This document shows positions 1 to 9,820 of a stretch of 64,000 nt of DNA, in pieces. Position numbers and translations under genes: made by a program. Origin of the DNA: a virus; the IMG/VR virus record IMGVR_UViG_3300023181_000005, positions 1 to 64,000 of that record. One strand, 5' to 3'. How positions within the stretch are numbered: the stretch's first letter is position 1; the number at the start of each line of letters is the position of its first letter. The notes under the pieces were generated by a model. It worked only from the letters and a program-made list of their open reading frames with translations. It made no database searches and was not told where the DNA came from.

Positions 1-210
1 CAATGCGCCCCTCATGAATTAAAGATGGGTCTCGATTCGGAATGCTCCATGTTCCAGACGATGATTGGTGAAACGATGGATACGTTTGAATGGCAGGATG
101 GTAAATTGCGCAATAAGATCACTGGTCAGTTTCCGAGTGCTCTACATTTTAATGGAAATTCGAAGACAGCCGGTTTGATGGAGCCAATCTTGAAGGAGCT
201 TGGACTGTAA
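1..210 (+). CDS. C-terminal end of a collagen-type (PLOD-like) glycosyltransferase, 5' partial
   Basis: The frame is open from the first base and ends at a TAA, so only about the last 69 residues are in the window. They contain LDSECSMFQTM near the start and LHFNGNSKT near the end. These resemble the LDxxCxIFQxL and HGNGxTK ends of the glycosyltransferase domain of collagen lysyl hydroxylases (PLOD family), which add sugars to collagen. The comparison is from memory. Downstream lie a methyltransferase and two more glycosyltransferase-like genes, and the phage carries two collagen-like fibre genes, which fits a role in fibre glycosylation. The family call is moderately firm; the substrate is inference. 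Confidence 0.6.
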   Translation, partial: QCAPHELKMGLDSECSMFQTMIGETMDTFEWQDGKLRNKITGQFPSALHFNGNSKTAGLMEPILKELGL

Positions 211-231
211 GCCTTCTAAACATATCCTGAG

Positions 232-879
232 ATGACATTACCACCAGAGTACGAACAGCTACCCAACGGCACCCTCAAGAGGGTTGATGGCGCGATTACT
301 CGCTATGACGAGCCCTACTGGGGGCATGAAGGTCGCTCCACAATTCAAGACCAGCTCTTCAATTGCCACGGGTTTAAGGGTGAGAACGGCAAGACTAAGG
401 CTGAGACTTTGCTAGAGTGGTGCATAGGTCACAAGCTGTTAGAGATCGGTTGCGCCCCCGGAGCTTTCTTGAAGCTCGCTACCGATGCCGGTTTTAACTG
501 CACAGGGATAGAGCCATGCGCAGAGCATGTTCCATTCATCCGAGATCACTCCGGCTGCACGGTGGCTAATCTGCACTTTGAGGATTACTATGCAGCCCCA
601 GAGTGGGACTCGATTGTTTTTGCTGATGTTCTTGAACACGTACAAGACCCATTCGCCTTCATTGAAAAGGCTCTATTCTTGCTCAGACCTTTGGGGCGAT
701 TGATAATTATGATTCCAGCCATCATGAAGGATGGTGTGTTTCGTGAGCAGGACTTATGCCCAGAGCATCTTTGGCTGTTTAGTGAGAGGCATCTAAACGA
801 ATGGTTACACCCCATCCATATGTCGCGCTGGTATCCAGGACACATCTTGGTGGTCGTAGAGAAGGGGGTAAAGGAATGA
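232..879 (+). CDS. Class I SAM-dependent methyltransferase
   Basis: The 215-residue protein has the Rossmann-fold methyltransferase signature. Motif I is LLEIGCAPGAFL at about residues 70-81, an acidic residue ends strand 2 in GIEP, motif IV is VFADVLEHVQDP, and RPLGRLIIMIPA matches the strand before the last helix. This is the Methyltransf_11/23 type, which usually methylates small molecules, sugars or proteins rather than DNA. It lies among glycosyltransferase-like genes and its stop overlaps the next start (ATGA at 876-879), so a role in sugar or fibre modification is plausible. The substrate cannot be read from the sequence. Confidence 0.85.
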   Translation: MTLPPEYEQLPNGTLKRVDGAITRYDEPYWGHEGRSTIQDQLFNCHGFKGENGKTKAETLLEWCIGHKLLEIGCAPGAFLKLATDAGFNCTGIEPCAEHVPFIRDHSGCTVANLHFEDYYAAPEWDSIVFADVLEHVQDPFAFIEKALFLLRPLGRLIIMIPAIMKDGVFREQDLCPEHLWLFSERHLNEWLHPIHMSRWYPGHILVVVEKGVKE

Positions 880-1904
880 TCTGCGGAACCGAGGGCGATG
901 TTGGCGATGCAATCGTGGCGATGTGCGTTATCTCGCAGATCCCAGGAGGTCCACATACGCTTGTCTTGCAGAAGTCCAAACTCACCAAGATGCGAGATGA
1001 CGCCACGCTGGCGGCATTCTTGGAGAACATTAAAGCCTTGGCGGAGTCTCAGCCTTACATTCGTGAAGTGCGGCTAGCTGAATATGGCGAGAGGATGGGC
1101 TGGCAGAGTGGAGACTTTAGATCACAAGGGCTGCATTGTGTGAGCGCATCCTTGCTAAGCGCCCACCTTTCCCACTTCAAGCACGCGCATGGAGAGTTGA
1201 TTCACAAATTCTCATCCGCTCAGGCATGGCTCAAGGTAGCGCCATCTAACGCCGCCAAGAATAAAGTGGTGATTGCACGAAGTTCTCGCTACCCAAACAA
1301 CTATTTCAAGTGGGCGGAAGTCGTGAAGCATTATGGTACACGCCTGCTTTTCATCGGATCGGATGGCGAGCACAAGGATTTCTCGGACCGCTTTGGCGAA
1401 GTGCAGAAGCTGCCAACCAAGACCATGCTCGATGTAGCTCAAGCCATTGCGGGCTCAGAGCTTTTTATCGGCAACCAATCCTCTCCAATGGCGGTATGCG
1501 AGGGTCTTAAACACCCATCAATCCAAGAGACTTGCTTGCATATTCCAGACTGCATCTACAACCGCTCAAACGCGCAGTGGTGTTACGACGGCGCAATGAC
1601 GCTGCCGGATGTCGATGGCTCAGGCGTGAAGGTTGTTCCGTCCAGCATTCAGGAGGACCGCACGCTTAACCCCTCAGTCGTGCCCCCTGGTCTATGGCAA
1701 TTTCCTGGCTATGGCGCTCAAACACACTTTGACGCCCTCCGCCGCATGATCGTGATGAACACGAAATGCACGCCTGAAGATGCCGCTGAACAAATTCAGA
1801 ACCACAACTGCGCTCGCCTGCCTGATTTCTTTATTTCCCAAGAACGGGAAATGGCTTTAAGGTATGTGCGCCCAGCATTAGAAAACGCTCAACTGTCCGC
1901 ATGA
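876..1904 (+). CDS. Glycosyltransferase family 9-like (heptosyltransferase-like) protein
   Basis: The 342-residue protein starts at the ATG overlapping the previous stop, behind a purine-rich GGGGG/AAGGA stretch. An in-frame ATG at 801 lies deep inside the methyltransferase and is less likely. The N-terminus GTEGDVGDAIVAM resembles the GDxxxTxP loop of family 9 enzymes. The second half has RSSRYPNNYFKW and a LFIGNQSSPMAVCEGL segment like the donor-binding GxxxSxxxxxAxAL region. Such enzymes transfer sugars from nucleotide donors. Here the acceptor could be a virion protein or a host glycan. Its stop overlaps the next start. Confidence 0.6.
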   Translation: MICGTEGDVGDAIVAMCVISQIPGGPHTLVLQKSKLTKMRDDATLAAFLENIKALAESQPYIREVRLAEYGERMGWQSGDFRSQGLHCVSASLLSAHLSHFKHAHGELIHKFSSAQAWLKVAPSNAAKNKVVIARSSRYPNNYFKWAEVVKHYGTRLLFIGSDGEHKDFSDRFGEVQKLPTKTMLDVAQAIAGSELFIGNQSSPMAVCEGLKHPSIQETCLHIPDCIYNRSNAQWCYDGAMTLPDVDGSGVKVVPSSIQEDRTLNPSVVPPGLWQFPGYGAQTHFDALRRMIVMNTKCTPEDAAEQIQNHNCARLPDFFISQEREMALRYVRPALENAQLSA

Positions 1905-3031
1905 AAATCGTACTACCCGTATCCCGCTCAGACATGAATCGCATGCACCTGCTTGCAGATGTCATGATCAAACTTGGCAACCTGAATGCTCACCAGCTTC
2001 TCATTGTTGCCACACCGCCAGCCCACACCATCGCTTTCGAGGTGGCCGCTAAGCTGCGTCAAATCTGTTCGCATGTGGATGTAGCTCAGATGGATGTCGA
2101 GCCGGATGGTGGATGGCCTCAAGCGCCTAATATGCAGTTCAGTTGGTCCCTCAATTACATGGCGCTCAATGGCATGCGCGATGCTTTCCTGTGGATGGAG
2201 AACGATTGCATCCCGCAAGCTGCCAACTGGGCTGACCGCCTAGCTGCTGATTACCAGTCCTGCGGCAAGCCTTTCATGGGCCTTCTCGTCAACACTCCTC
2301 ATCGCAACGTAGAGACCGGCGAGATCCAGACAAACCCAGGCGACACGATGATGATGGGTTGTGGCATCTACCCGCCGGGCATGCTGACCGATGTCGAGAT
2401 CGGCCCTGTCGTCGCGGACCTTGGCAAGCGCCCTCCACTTCATCCGACTGACCCTTGGGACATTTACCTGCGCTGGGTGTTCCACAAGCGCGGCATTGCC
2501 CATACAGAGTTGATCTGTGACATGTGGAACACGCAGAACTATGTCCGAACAGCTGATGGCATTACCTGCGAACCGGCAGAATCTAAGTTTCCTGGTCGTG
2601 CCCGTGGGGGTCTGATTTCGTCCAAAGCAGTACTTGTGCATGGCTGCAAAGATGGCAGCTTTCAAGCGTTAGTTCTTTCAGGTCTGCATATGCCTGAAAT
2701 GCCCCGTTTTTCCGCGAGCAGTGACGCGGCCTCGGCTGGGGCAAAAGTCGAGGTTCTTCATACTGTCGCGCCCGCCGACAGTCCCCCAAGTAGCGATGCT
2801 GGTGTGGTTCACGGCAGCGGGCCTATTCCACCCACAGAGGAAGCAGAGCCTCAACCGCTCACCTTCACGCGCCAGGACATCTTGAACGTACTCTCAAGTG
2901 GCAACATCCGCCTCAACCAGCTAGCCGATAAGCTGAAGGTGACAAAGGCAGTGTTGGAGCAAGCCCTGCCTAGCCTCGGATTCTCAGCGCCTAAGCCTTT
3001 CTGGGTTAAGGATGTGCTGGTGATCGAATAA
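1901..3031 (+). CDS. Glycosyltransferase-like protein with a C-terminal helical DNA-binding-like tail
   Basis: The 376-residue protein starts at an ATGA overlap. The first about 260 residues look like a GT-A fold: MKIVLPVSRSD at the N-terminus, an acidic FLWMENDCIP motif at about residues 97-106 in the place of a DxD, and a later DPWDIYLRWVF segment. After a Ser/Pro-rich linker, residues about 320-376 (TFTRQDILNVLSSGNIRL, KLKVTKAVLEQAL) resemble a small winged-helix or helical module seen in other phage proteins. It is the last gene before a terminator, so it probably ends the glycosylation operon. The fold call is tentative. Confidence 0.5.
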   Translation: MKIVLPVSRSDMNRMHLLADVMIKLGNLNAHQLLIVATPPAHTIAFEVAAKLRQICSHVDVAQMDVEPDGGWPQAPNMQFSWSLNYMALNGMRDAFLWMENDCIPQAANWADRLAADYQSCGKPFMGLLVNTPHRNVETGEIQTNPGDTMMMGCGIYPPGMLTDVEIGPVVADLGKRPPLHPTDPWDIYLRWVFHKRGIAHTELICDMWNTQNYVRTADGITCEPAESKFPGRARGGLISSKAVLVHGCKDGSFQALVLSGLHMPEMPRFSASSDAASAGAKVEVLHTVAPADSPPSSDAGVVHGSGPIPPTEEAEPQPLTFTRQDILNVLSSGNIRLNQLADKLKVTKAVLEQALPSLGFSAPKPFWVKDVLVIE

Positions 3032-3161
3032 TTCCCCTTGCACTCGAACTGCCAATGATCAATAATCCGTTGTCGTGACTGACCCTAGCGGTGGTTCCGG
3101 TGACATCTGTTGGCCTTGTGGCTCCTTGTGTGTTGTTAGTTCATATATTCCGTTCTCTGAG

Positions 3162-3194
3162 GCCCCGCAGGATTCGTTCTGCGGGGCTTTTGAT
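3162..3194. terminator. Bidirectional terminator between convergent operons
   Basis: A perfect 9-bp stem (3162-3170 with 3179-3187) has an 8-base loop and is followed by TTTTGATT on the plus strand. It lies between the plus-strand glycosylation genes and the end of the minus-strand virion operon. The rest of 3032-3200 shows no open frame that I would call. Confidence 0.85.
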
Positions 3195-3200
3195 TAACGG

Positions 3201-3782
3201 CTATTCCCGCATCCAACACTTCTCATGGTAGTCAGGCTCACCTCCAAGCTTCTCATCCACTCGCTTGAGAACATCCAGCGGAATAGCAGTTTTCGCGGTT
3301 AGATCGCACTTGCAAGCCATGCAGCTTGTCTTAAATATCTGGTCAACCTTGTGGATAGTTCGACCTCCAAGTAGCTCGGTAATCTTTCCCGCCAGCCTTC
3401 CGCACCAACGGCAGGCGACAACTCCACGCTTCGGGCATTGCAGGCAAATATCAATTCGCCTCGCTTGCTCCTGTTCGCTGACAAGCTCGCTGCCCTTCAG
3501 TTCCCACATCGTTTCGATGAAGCGCCAAATGTCATCAGCGGTCACGACGGAAGGGATAGAGCCAACCTCTTCACATGGAGTTTGCGGGTTCTGCTGACAA
3601 ATGCAGTCATGCACCTGTTGTGACCAATCGCCAAAAGTAGGCAAGCCATTCGCATCTCGGTGTTTGCGCACATCCTGCATGAGCGCCAGGAAGTTGTTGC
3701 TGGTTAGCTCCACGCCAGTCTCAGGCTCGCGGTACCTCCAGCCACCAGGAGGCACCTGCATTGTGTCTAGGATTCGCTTCAT
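3201..3782 (-). CDS. Cys-rich protein of unknown function, end of virion operon
   Basis: The 193-residue protein has several Cys pairs in its second half (CLQCPKRGVVACRWC, CMACKC, ending CWMRE), suggesting one or two zinc sites. The N-terminal half is soluble, with no membrane segment. The start overlaps the stop of the giant virion gene (ATGA at 3779-3782). It is the last gene of the long minus-strand virion operon. I do not recognise the family. Late phage proteins with such Cys clusters are sometimes tail or internal virion parts, but nothing here shows that. Confidence 0.75.
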   Translation of the reverse strand: MKRILDTMQVPPGGWRYREPETGVELTSNNFLALMQDVRKHRDANGLPTFGDWSQQVHDCICQQNPQTPCEEVGSIPSVVTADDIWRFIETMWELKGSELVSEQEQARRIDICLQCPKRGVVACRWCGRLAGKITELLGGRTIHKVDQIFKTSCMACKCDLTAKTAIPLDVLKRVDEKLGGEPDYHEKCWMRE

Positions 3783-6700
3783 TTGAATGACCTCACAATC
3801 TCCAGCATTGCCTTCTCGCGGGCATCTCCAACTCGTTTACTCAAGAGCTTTTGATAATAGACCTTCTGCGGTTTTGTCATCTCCTTGGGAGCGTTCTTGC
3901 GCAACTGATTAACCGCTGCTTTGGTAAGCTCACCGCTGCGCTTCACAAACTGATAGCGTTGATCTGGCGTTATCATGCCATTCTCAAGCGCGAGCATTTG
4001 CAGCGCATTCTTCTTGGCGGATTCCTTGTAAGACTTGGGTAGATATTGACCAATCTCAATAGCGGCAGGAAGCGCAGGAATGAGCAACCGATGCTTACCC
4101 AAGAACTCAGCCTCGGGCCCAACATTTTCACCAGTCACAAATCGGCGCACCACTGGCAAGCCTTCGATCTTCACAGGCTCACCAAAGATGTTTAGCGATG
4201 GTCGAGTGCCGTAGCTTTTCAGCACTGGCACATCCTTAAAGAGAGCCGCATACAGAGTGTTGTCATCTATCTTGCGATCATCAAACAAAGAGGCGGCGTC
4301 ACGAAGCAATCCTTGCGCTGGGATCGCCCCTGACAATGTGCGAATAGGCACGCCAGAAAGCTTCTTCTGATTAGCGTTACCCGTCATGATTTCGAACAGG
4401 TCATTAACCGAGGAAAGTACACCTTGGCTGCTAAATCCACTCAGGCCAGCGAGTGCAGTGTACATGAAGCGATCTGCCGTGCTTTTCTTGTCGAGCTTCT
4501 GATACTTATCAGCGTCCATCCAAGATCCAACTCCAGCGAGGAGCATGCCCATCGGAGTCTCCGCATAACTGATGCGCTTGTTGCCAACCTTCATTGTGAA
4601 AGGGCGATTACCTTCCGCGAGCCATTGCGCTCGCTTAGCCGGATCACGCGGACCGAATGCTGTAATAGCAAACGGGGGATCATCGTCATCCTCAAACTTC
4701 TTTGCCAGAGCGTAGGCGAGACCTGCCACTGTCATGCCGAGCATGCCAGCCACAAACCTTTGACGGCGCTCAATGTTGTCGAACTGACGACCTTCCTTGC
4801 CGGATGTAAGGTGGTGCCCAAGAGCGCCACGCAGGATACCCACCCCAGCCCAATCAAGGCCAGATTCAAACAGGTTCGCCACCACTCGGTTGAATGGGAT
4901 CATGGCGCGAAACACAGGCACGCCACCAACCTGCACGCTTTGCAGGAGAGTGATGAGTTTCGAGATCGTGCCGCCAATACCTTCCGGTTGCTGTTGAAGC
5001 GTCTGGCGATCCGCAAAGAAAGCACTGCGCTTATTCACATCGTCGCCACGCAAACCACGGCGCAACTCCCATGCACGGCGATTCACTAGCCACTCAGGCG
5101 CTTCTTGACCAGCCGCCTTGAGTTCAGCGCGAGCTTGTTCACGCGATGCCTCCATGGATTCCAAGCTGCCCATGCGCTCAATGACAGCGGCGTTGAATTC
5201 AGGAGTTCCGGGTGTAAGTCCAGTTTCACGAACCGCCTTATTGACTGCCAAGTGAGCATACCCCTCATCGGCCATGTACCAGAAAATCGCATCTGCCGCA
5301 GCCATAGCGCGGAAGACATAGCGAGTCGAGTAGCCAAGGCTTCCGATCCATGTCAGCCATTCCGCAATATCTTTTGGCCTTCCTTGCTGCTTCAAGACCT
5401 CAAGAGCGCCTTGAGCATTATACTCGTCCATCTTGTTCTTATGGACCGATCCGGTACGTAGAGTATTCTTCGCCTCTTCCACGCCACGACGGAAGCCGCC
5501 GGGGCCAGCCATGCCTTTAATCATTGCCAGTGCATCACTCACGCTGCCGTTGCCAACCATCAGAGCCAAAGTGTTCATGAAGCCTAGAGCGCCATTGCCC
5601 CAGACATTGACCGCTTGAGTGGAAAGGCCCGCCAGCACGTTCGCATACCACATGCCCATGATGGCATCTGTTGCGGATACGCCTTTGATGAGCGCCAGTT
5701 TGTTAAGCAACTCGTTGGTTTTTAGATCACGCAGAGAACCCTCGGGCAGCTTGTTAATCTCCCGCGAGAGCTTGCTGATTTGTGAGCGGTCTTGGCTGGT
5801 AAGCTTTGGAAGGTCGAAGGCATCGCTGAAAGCGTCACTGAAACTTTGATCCGAAAAGACGCCGCTGCCATCAGACTTCAAGATGGCGCGAATAATCTTT
5901 GGAACTGCACTGCGAGCCTTGCGCGTCTTCGGGTTAAGATCGGCAATCGCTTTCTGAACAGCCTCTTCCATCTGCTCATCAGTTAGCTTGCCACCTTCGC
6001 CCGCTGCTTTCTTAGACTCATCAACAATGCGCTTTACCTTTTTTCGCACATTACCCAAGTCGTTACCAAACTCTTGCTTCGATGCTTTGTCGCGAATGCC
6101 TGATAGCATGCGCTCAAAACGACGTAGCTTGCCTTGCGGAGACATGCGTGCCCAGGTATTCGCCAGATTAACTTCGCGGGCGGCATTGTTTAGGCGCGTC
6201 TCAACGTCCACCTTCGCCTCAATTGCACGATCCATCAGGGAATCGTATGCCTCGCTGCCTGGAAGGTTGCCCATCGCTTCACGCGCATTGGCGAGCAGGT
6301 CGTACTGCTGGGCCACTTGCATCAGGCCAGCAAGGCGAACCTCGGGCGGGATGCTGTTATCCAGATCCTTAAACTTCACATAGGCCAACTCCAAGCCATC
6401 AGCCTTAATGATTGCCGCTGCTTTATCGTGCGTGTCTTGCTGGTGCTTAACTTCAAACTCTGTTGCGGGCGCATCTTGGAACTCTTGCGTGAACCGCTCA
6501 TCAGCTTGGAGGCGTTCGCCAAAGTCCGAGAACCGAGACTCGGGATTCTCAGGGTTCAATGAAGCTTGTATCTCAGGCTCAGCTTCGTCTGCTTGAGACT
6601 CACGTTGCGCTTTCACGCGCTCCGAGGAAATCTTGAGGCGTTCAGCCATAGAGCCTACAGCCTCGCCACTCTTGAGCTTGCCGCCGAACAGAGACTTCCG

Positions 6701-9700
6701 TTCGCCGCCGTTTTGCAGCCCCTCGATGATCTTGCCAACGGATTCATCAGGCGGCTTCTCGCCTCGGGCTACAGCGGCAGCATCGGCCAAGACCTTCTGG
6801 GAGTTGGAGAGGCTGGCTTGCTTCGTGTTGTAGCCGCTCTTCATCGGAATGCGACCCTCTGCCACAGCCCTGACAGCAGCCGTGTAGAACTTGTGCAGAG
6901 CAGCATCGTTGAAGGCATTTGGATCACCGCCTAGACGCTTGATGATGGCACGGACAATGCGCTTGATTTCATCCCAAGCTTTCTGCCATTTGCCCATCTC
7001 CTTGAAGTTGGCAGGATCGGCGCTCTGGTATCGTTCAGAGAACTTTGCCAGCAACTCATCTGCGTACAACTGTGAGCCGCGCTTAGTGCTGTAAGTTTTC
7101 TCGATCATTTTGCCCAACTCAGGGTCAACATTCTCGATGATACGGGAGATACGGGCTCGCTCAGGCGCAGTCGCAACTGCATTCACCCCCATGTGGCCGA
7201 TGATCTCATGCAGCAAGTTCTCGCGAGCTTCGGCGCTGTTAGCGATACTATCAGTGACGATGTAAACAGTGCCTTCACGATGACCAACCCATGCTTTCAC
7301 GTATTCAAGGGGGATGCCTTTGGCCGTGAAGAAATCACGGCCACCCTTCAGCCGGTCGCTTTGCTCAAAATCCGCAAGAGACACGACCTCAACTTTTGGC
7401 ATTCCAGGCAAAATTTTTCGCATGTCTGTAATGACCTGCAAAACAGCGGCAGGCTTCACACCCTTGACTGGAGGTGGTGATGTAGTCCAGCTAGTGCCGT
7501 CTTCATCATTATGCTCAACGGCATCAACCTTACCCGTGGTCTCACGAACTCGAATCTCATCCTTGCTCTCTGCATCCGCAATTCGGCGTTCAGTTTTCGC
7601 TTCGTTGCGAGTAAGCATCTCCTTCAACTCGGGCAACGAGTCCAAGTAGGTATCCCGCACTCGCTTTCGTTGTACTGAGGTTAGATCGTCAAGGATGGAA
7701 ATGTCGCCCGTGCGTGCATACTGTTCAGCCGCATCATAAACTGCTGGAGTCCACTTCGATAAAGCTTCAGGCGAAAGCTCGGACTCATTGCGAGCGCGAA
7801 GACTCTGAACAATGTCATCTGACAAAGCTGCTTGGAACTCAGGCGCAACCGAGACACGTTGAACTGGAGCTTGGCGAATACTGCCGTCGTCCATCTCAAT
7901 TCGAGCAACGCCATTTGACACGCTCACAAGCTTCCCTTGTTGCATCACACCTTCCTGCTTGAAGGAAACGCGGTCATTGGGCGTTGCTACCTCTTGCGCA
8001 GTTTTAGGCGTTTGAGACGCTGTAGTTTCTGGTAGCGGTTGCTCGACTTCGGTTTGCGGCGTGACATCAGATTTCGATTCGGGAGTAAATGACTCAACAG
8101 CGTCTTTATTCAGCAAAACCCATTGCGATCTGCCTAACGCATCCAAACCTCGGACTGCATCATATTTCTTTGCCAACTCTGCACGTTGCGAAGCATTAAG
8201 ACGGTCTATATTTTCCTGCGTGTAGCGCACGCGAGAACCTGTCTTTAGGCGAATGCGATGCACCGCCGCCCCGCGTTCTTTAGCATACTTTTCTGACCAG
8301 TCACGGCTACTACCATCGGTGAGATAAAATCCACCATATGAGCGATTGCGTTTGTTTTGCTGCGAGCCAGCGCGCTCCAAATCCACTTGATCTAGCGTTG
8401 CGTCGTGCGGCAAGCCTCCATGGAAAAGATCGACTGGCCCGCTTGAGATATGTAGCGTTGGATCTTCCTTTAATTCTTGTTCGACTTTATCCCGATTAGA
8501 CGGTTGATCTTGATTTGGAACTTCCAGTTCTTCAGGGATTGCAACTCCCTCTGCGTCGGAAGTGGCATCTTGCACGCTCCCGTCTCCTTCCAGAATGGTT
8601 TCTTGGGCAATATCCTCTGGGGGTACATAAGTTTCTTGCAGTTGGGTTTCTACAACTGGCGCTGTTTCAGTGGGTGATTCGACAATCTCCTTAAGTACTT
8701 CCGCTGTCTGGGGCGCAACAGCAGCATTCGCCTCAACATTCTGCGTCAACTCCGCGACTTCCTTATCCACGACGGATTCAGGCTCAGAGGCTTTGATTTC
8801 TGGCGATTCGGCAACTGGTAACTTAACCAGACCACTGTCAGTCAGGATCTTGAGATCCTGTGCACTCATGCCCGCGAGAAGTTTAGGGTCTGAAATCTTG
8901 GTAGCATTATATTGCACCTTGCCGATGCCCGGAATATCTGCCTCGCCAATCTCGTCCTCAAATACTTCCCCGACTCCAGATTCAATAGTCTGCGCTTTAC
9001 GATTAACGCCAGCTAAAGAATTTACACCAGCAAACACAGAGCCACCCACCATTCCAAGAGCTGTTGCTTCGCCAGCCCCAGAAAGAATTCCTGGTGTTTC
9101 AGTTCCCTCTGGGGACATCGTTTTGTTTAGAGAGTTACCAGCAACCTGGGCCGCAAACTCCTCCGCCCCTTCAGTTCCAATAGCTTTAGCGGCCCCGCCA
9201 ACTCCAGCTTCAAGCGATTCTCCCAACATCCTGCGAGCCATAGCGGTTTCGCTGCCCATGCCAAAAAGTAGTTTTTCCGTGGCTACTTCCACCGCCCCCC
9301 CAAGCAATGCGCGGGCATAGGCAGTTCCGCCCGTCATGCCATATCGTTCAGCGTCTTGACCCCCACCTCTTGCGCCCTGCAAGAATCCAGAGCCTAACAT
9401 AGATAGTTCAGCGCCAGCACGAACGCCGCCCAAAGCTTTACCGATACCACCGCCAATGCCTCCAGTCGCCAGCATGGAGATGGCTTGCCCGCCAGCATTG
9501 GCTGCTTTCATCGGAAAGCTCTGCTCGTAAATAGGATTCACGGGCAGGTAAGATTCGATGCCTTGCTCGATCTCGTTCGCTGTTGATTTCAGTCCCTCAG
9601 AGCCAGTAAGGTAGCCAACGCCACCAATAGCCCCAGGCACAACGCCAGCAAATCCTCGGCCAGCGGATGAGGCTAGGCTGGATACATAGCCTTGACCTGA

Positions 9701-9820
9701 GTCTTTGGGCTGACTTGATGATGCCTGCCTATAAGCTTCCGCAAGAGTGGTTGCCGCCTCGGTATCGCCCGCTGCGTCCGCGCTCTTTAAGGCCTCTGCG
9801 ATTTGGTCGAGCGTTACCAT
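3779..9820 (-). CDS. 2013-residue polyvalent protein, probable internal virion/ejection protein
   Basis: This is the largest gene in the window. Residues about 50-270 are Gly/Ala-rich with membrane-like stretches. Residues about 330-450 are acidic and Pro/Glu-rich, like a linker. Residues about 463-578 hold an ADP-ribosyltransferase-like block: DLFHGGL, a YGGFYLT turn, then YAKERGAAVHRIRL. Near residue 870 is LLHEIIGHMGV, a zincin-like motif with one residue more than HExxH. Residues about 1380-1440 and 1660-1815 again contain hydrophobic segments. Large multi-domain proteins at the distal end of virion operons are often ejected with the DNA. Both its start (TAATG) and stop (ATGA) are coupled to the neighbours. 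The domain calls are by eye. Confidence 0.65.
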   Translation of the reverse strand: MVTLDQIAEALKSADAAGDTEAATTLAEAYRQASSSQPKDSGQGYVSSLASSAGRGFAGVVPGAIGGVGYLTGSEGLKSTANEIEQGIESYLPVNPIYEQSFPMKAANAGGQAISMLATGGIGGGIGKALGGVRAGAELSMLGSGFLQGARGGGQDAERYGMTGGTAYARALLGGAVEVATEKLLFGMGSETAMARRMLGESLEAGVGGAAKAIGTEGAEEFAAQVAGNSLNKTMSPEGTETPGILSGAGEATALGMVGGSVFAGVNSLAGVNRKAQTIESGVGEVFEDEIGEADIPGIGKVQYNATKISDPKLLAGMSAQDLKILTDSGLVKLPVAESPEIKASEPESVVDKEVAELTQNVEANAAVAPQTAEVLKEIVESPTETAPVVETQLQETYVPPEDIAQETILEGDGSVQDATSDAEGVAIPEELEVPNQDQPSNRDKVEQELKEDPTLHISSGPVDLFHGGLPHDATLDQVDLERAGSQQNKRNRSYGGFYLTDGSSRDWSEKYAKERGAAVHRIRLKTGSRVRYTQENIDRLNASQRAELAKKYDAVRGLDALGRSQWVLLNKDAVESFTPESKSDVTPQTEVEQPLPETTASQTPKTAQEVATPNDRVSFKQEGVMQQGKLVSVSNGVARIEMDDGSIRQAPVQRVSVAPEFQAALSDDIVQSLRARNESELSPEALSKWTPAVYDAAEQYARTGDISILDDLTSVQRKRVRDTYLDSLPELKEMLTRNEAKTERRIADAESKDEIRVRETTGKVDAVEHNDEDGTSWTTSPPPVKGVKPAAVLQVITDMRKILPGMPKVEVVSLADFEQSDRLKGGRDFFTAKGIPLEYVKAWVGHREGTVYIVTDSIANSAEARENLLHEIIGHMGVNAVATAPERARISRIIENVDPELGKMIEKTYSTKRGSQLYADELLAKFSERYQSADPANFKEMGKWQKAWDEIKRIVRAIIKRLGGDPNAFNDAALHKFYTAAVRAVAEGRIPMKSGYNTKQASLSNSQKVLADAAAVARGEKPPDESVGKIIEGLQNGGERKSLFGGKLKSGEAVGSMAERLKISSERVKAQRESQADEAEPEIQASLNPENPESRFSDFGERLQADERFTQEFQDAPATEFEVKHQQDTHDKAAAIIKADGLELAYVKFKDLDNSIPPEVRLAGLMQVAQQYDLLANAREAMGNLPGSEAYDSLMDRAIEAKVDVETRLNNAAREVNLANTWARMSPQGKLRRFERMLSGIRDKASKQEFGNDLGNVRKKVKRIVDESKKAAGEGGKLTDEQMEEAVQKAIADLNPKTRKARSAVPKIIRAILKSDGSGVFSDQSFSDAFSDAFDLPKLTSQDRSQISKLSREINKLPEGSLRDLKTNELLNKLALIKGVSATDAIMGMWYANVLAGLSTQAVNVWGNGALGFMNTLALMVGNGSVSDALAMIKGMAGPGGFRRGVEEAKNTLRTGSVHKNKMDEYNAQGALEVLKQQGRPKDIAEWLTWIGSLGYSTRYVFRAMAAADAIFWYMADEGYAHLAVNKAVRETGLTPGTPEFNAAVIERMGSLESMEASREQARAELKAAGQEAPEWLVNRRAWELRRGLRGDDVNKRSAFFADRQTLQQQPEGIGGTISKLITLLQSVQVGGVPVFRAMIPFNRVVANLFESGLDWAGVGILRGALGHHLTSGKEGRQFDNIERRQRFVAGMLGMTVAGLAYALAKKFEDDDDPPFAITAFGPRDPAKRAQWLAEGNRPFTMKVGNKRISYAETPMGMLLAGVGSWMDADKYQKLDKKSTADRFMYTALAGLSGFSSQGVLSSVNDLFEIMTGNANQKKLSGVPIRTLSGAIPAQGLLRDAASLFDDRKIDDNTLYAALFKDVPVLKSYGTRPSLNIFGEPVKIEGLPVVRRFVTGENVGPEAEFLGKHRLLIPALPAAIEIGQYLPKSYKESAKKNALQMLALENGMITPDQRYQFVKRSGELTKAAVNQLRKNAPKEMTKPQKVYYQKLLSKRVGDAREKAMLEIVRSFK

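Noticed and set aside
801-875. Upstream in-frame ATG for the GT9-like gene
   Set aside because: It lies 79 bases inside the methyltransferase gene, while 876 has an ATGA overlap, a purine-rich site and a family-like N-terminus.
4424-5089. 222-codon antisense frame inside the 2013-residue gene
   Set aside because: Shadow of the real gene; composition and lack of a ribosome site argue against it.
7185-7215. HEIIGH read as a zinc metalloprotease site
   Set aside because: The spacing is HExxxH, not HExxH, and no third ligand could be placed, so an active protease is not claimed.
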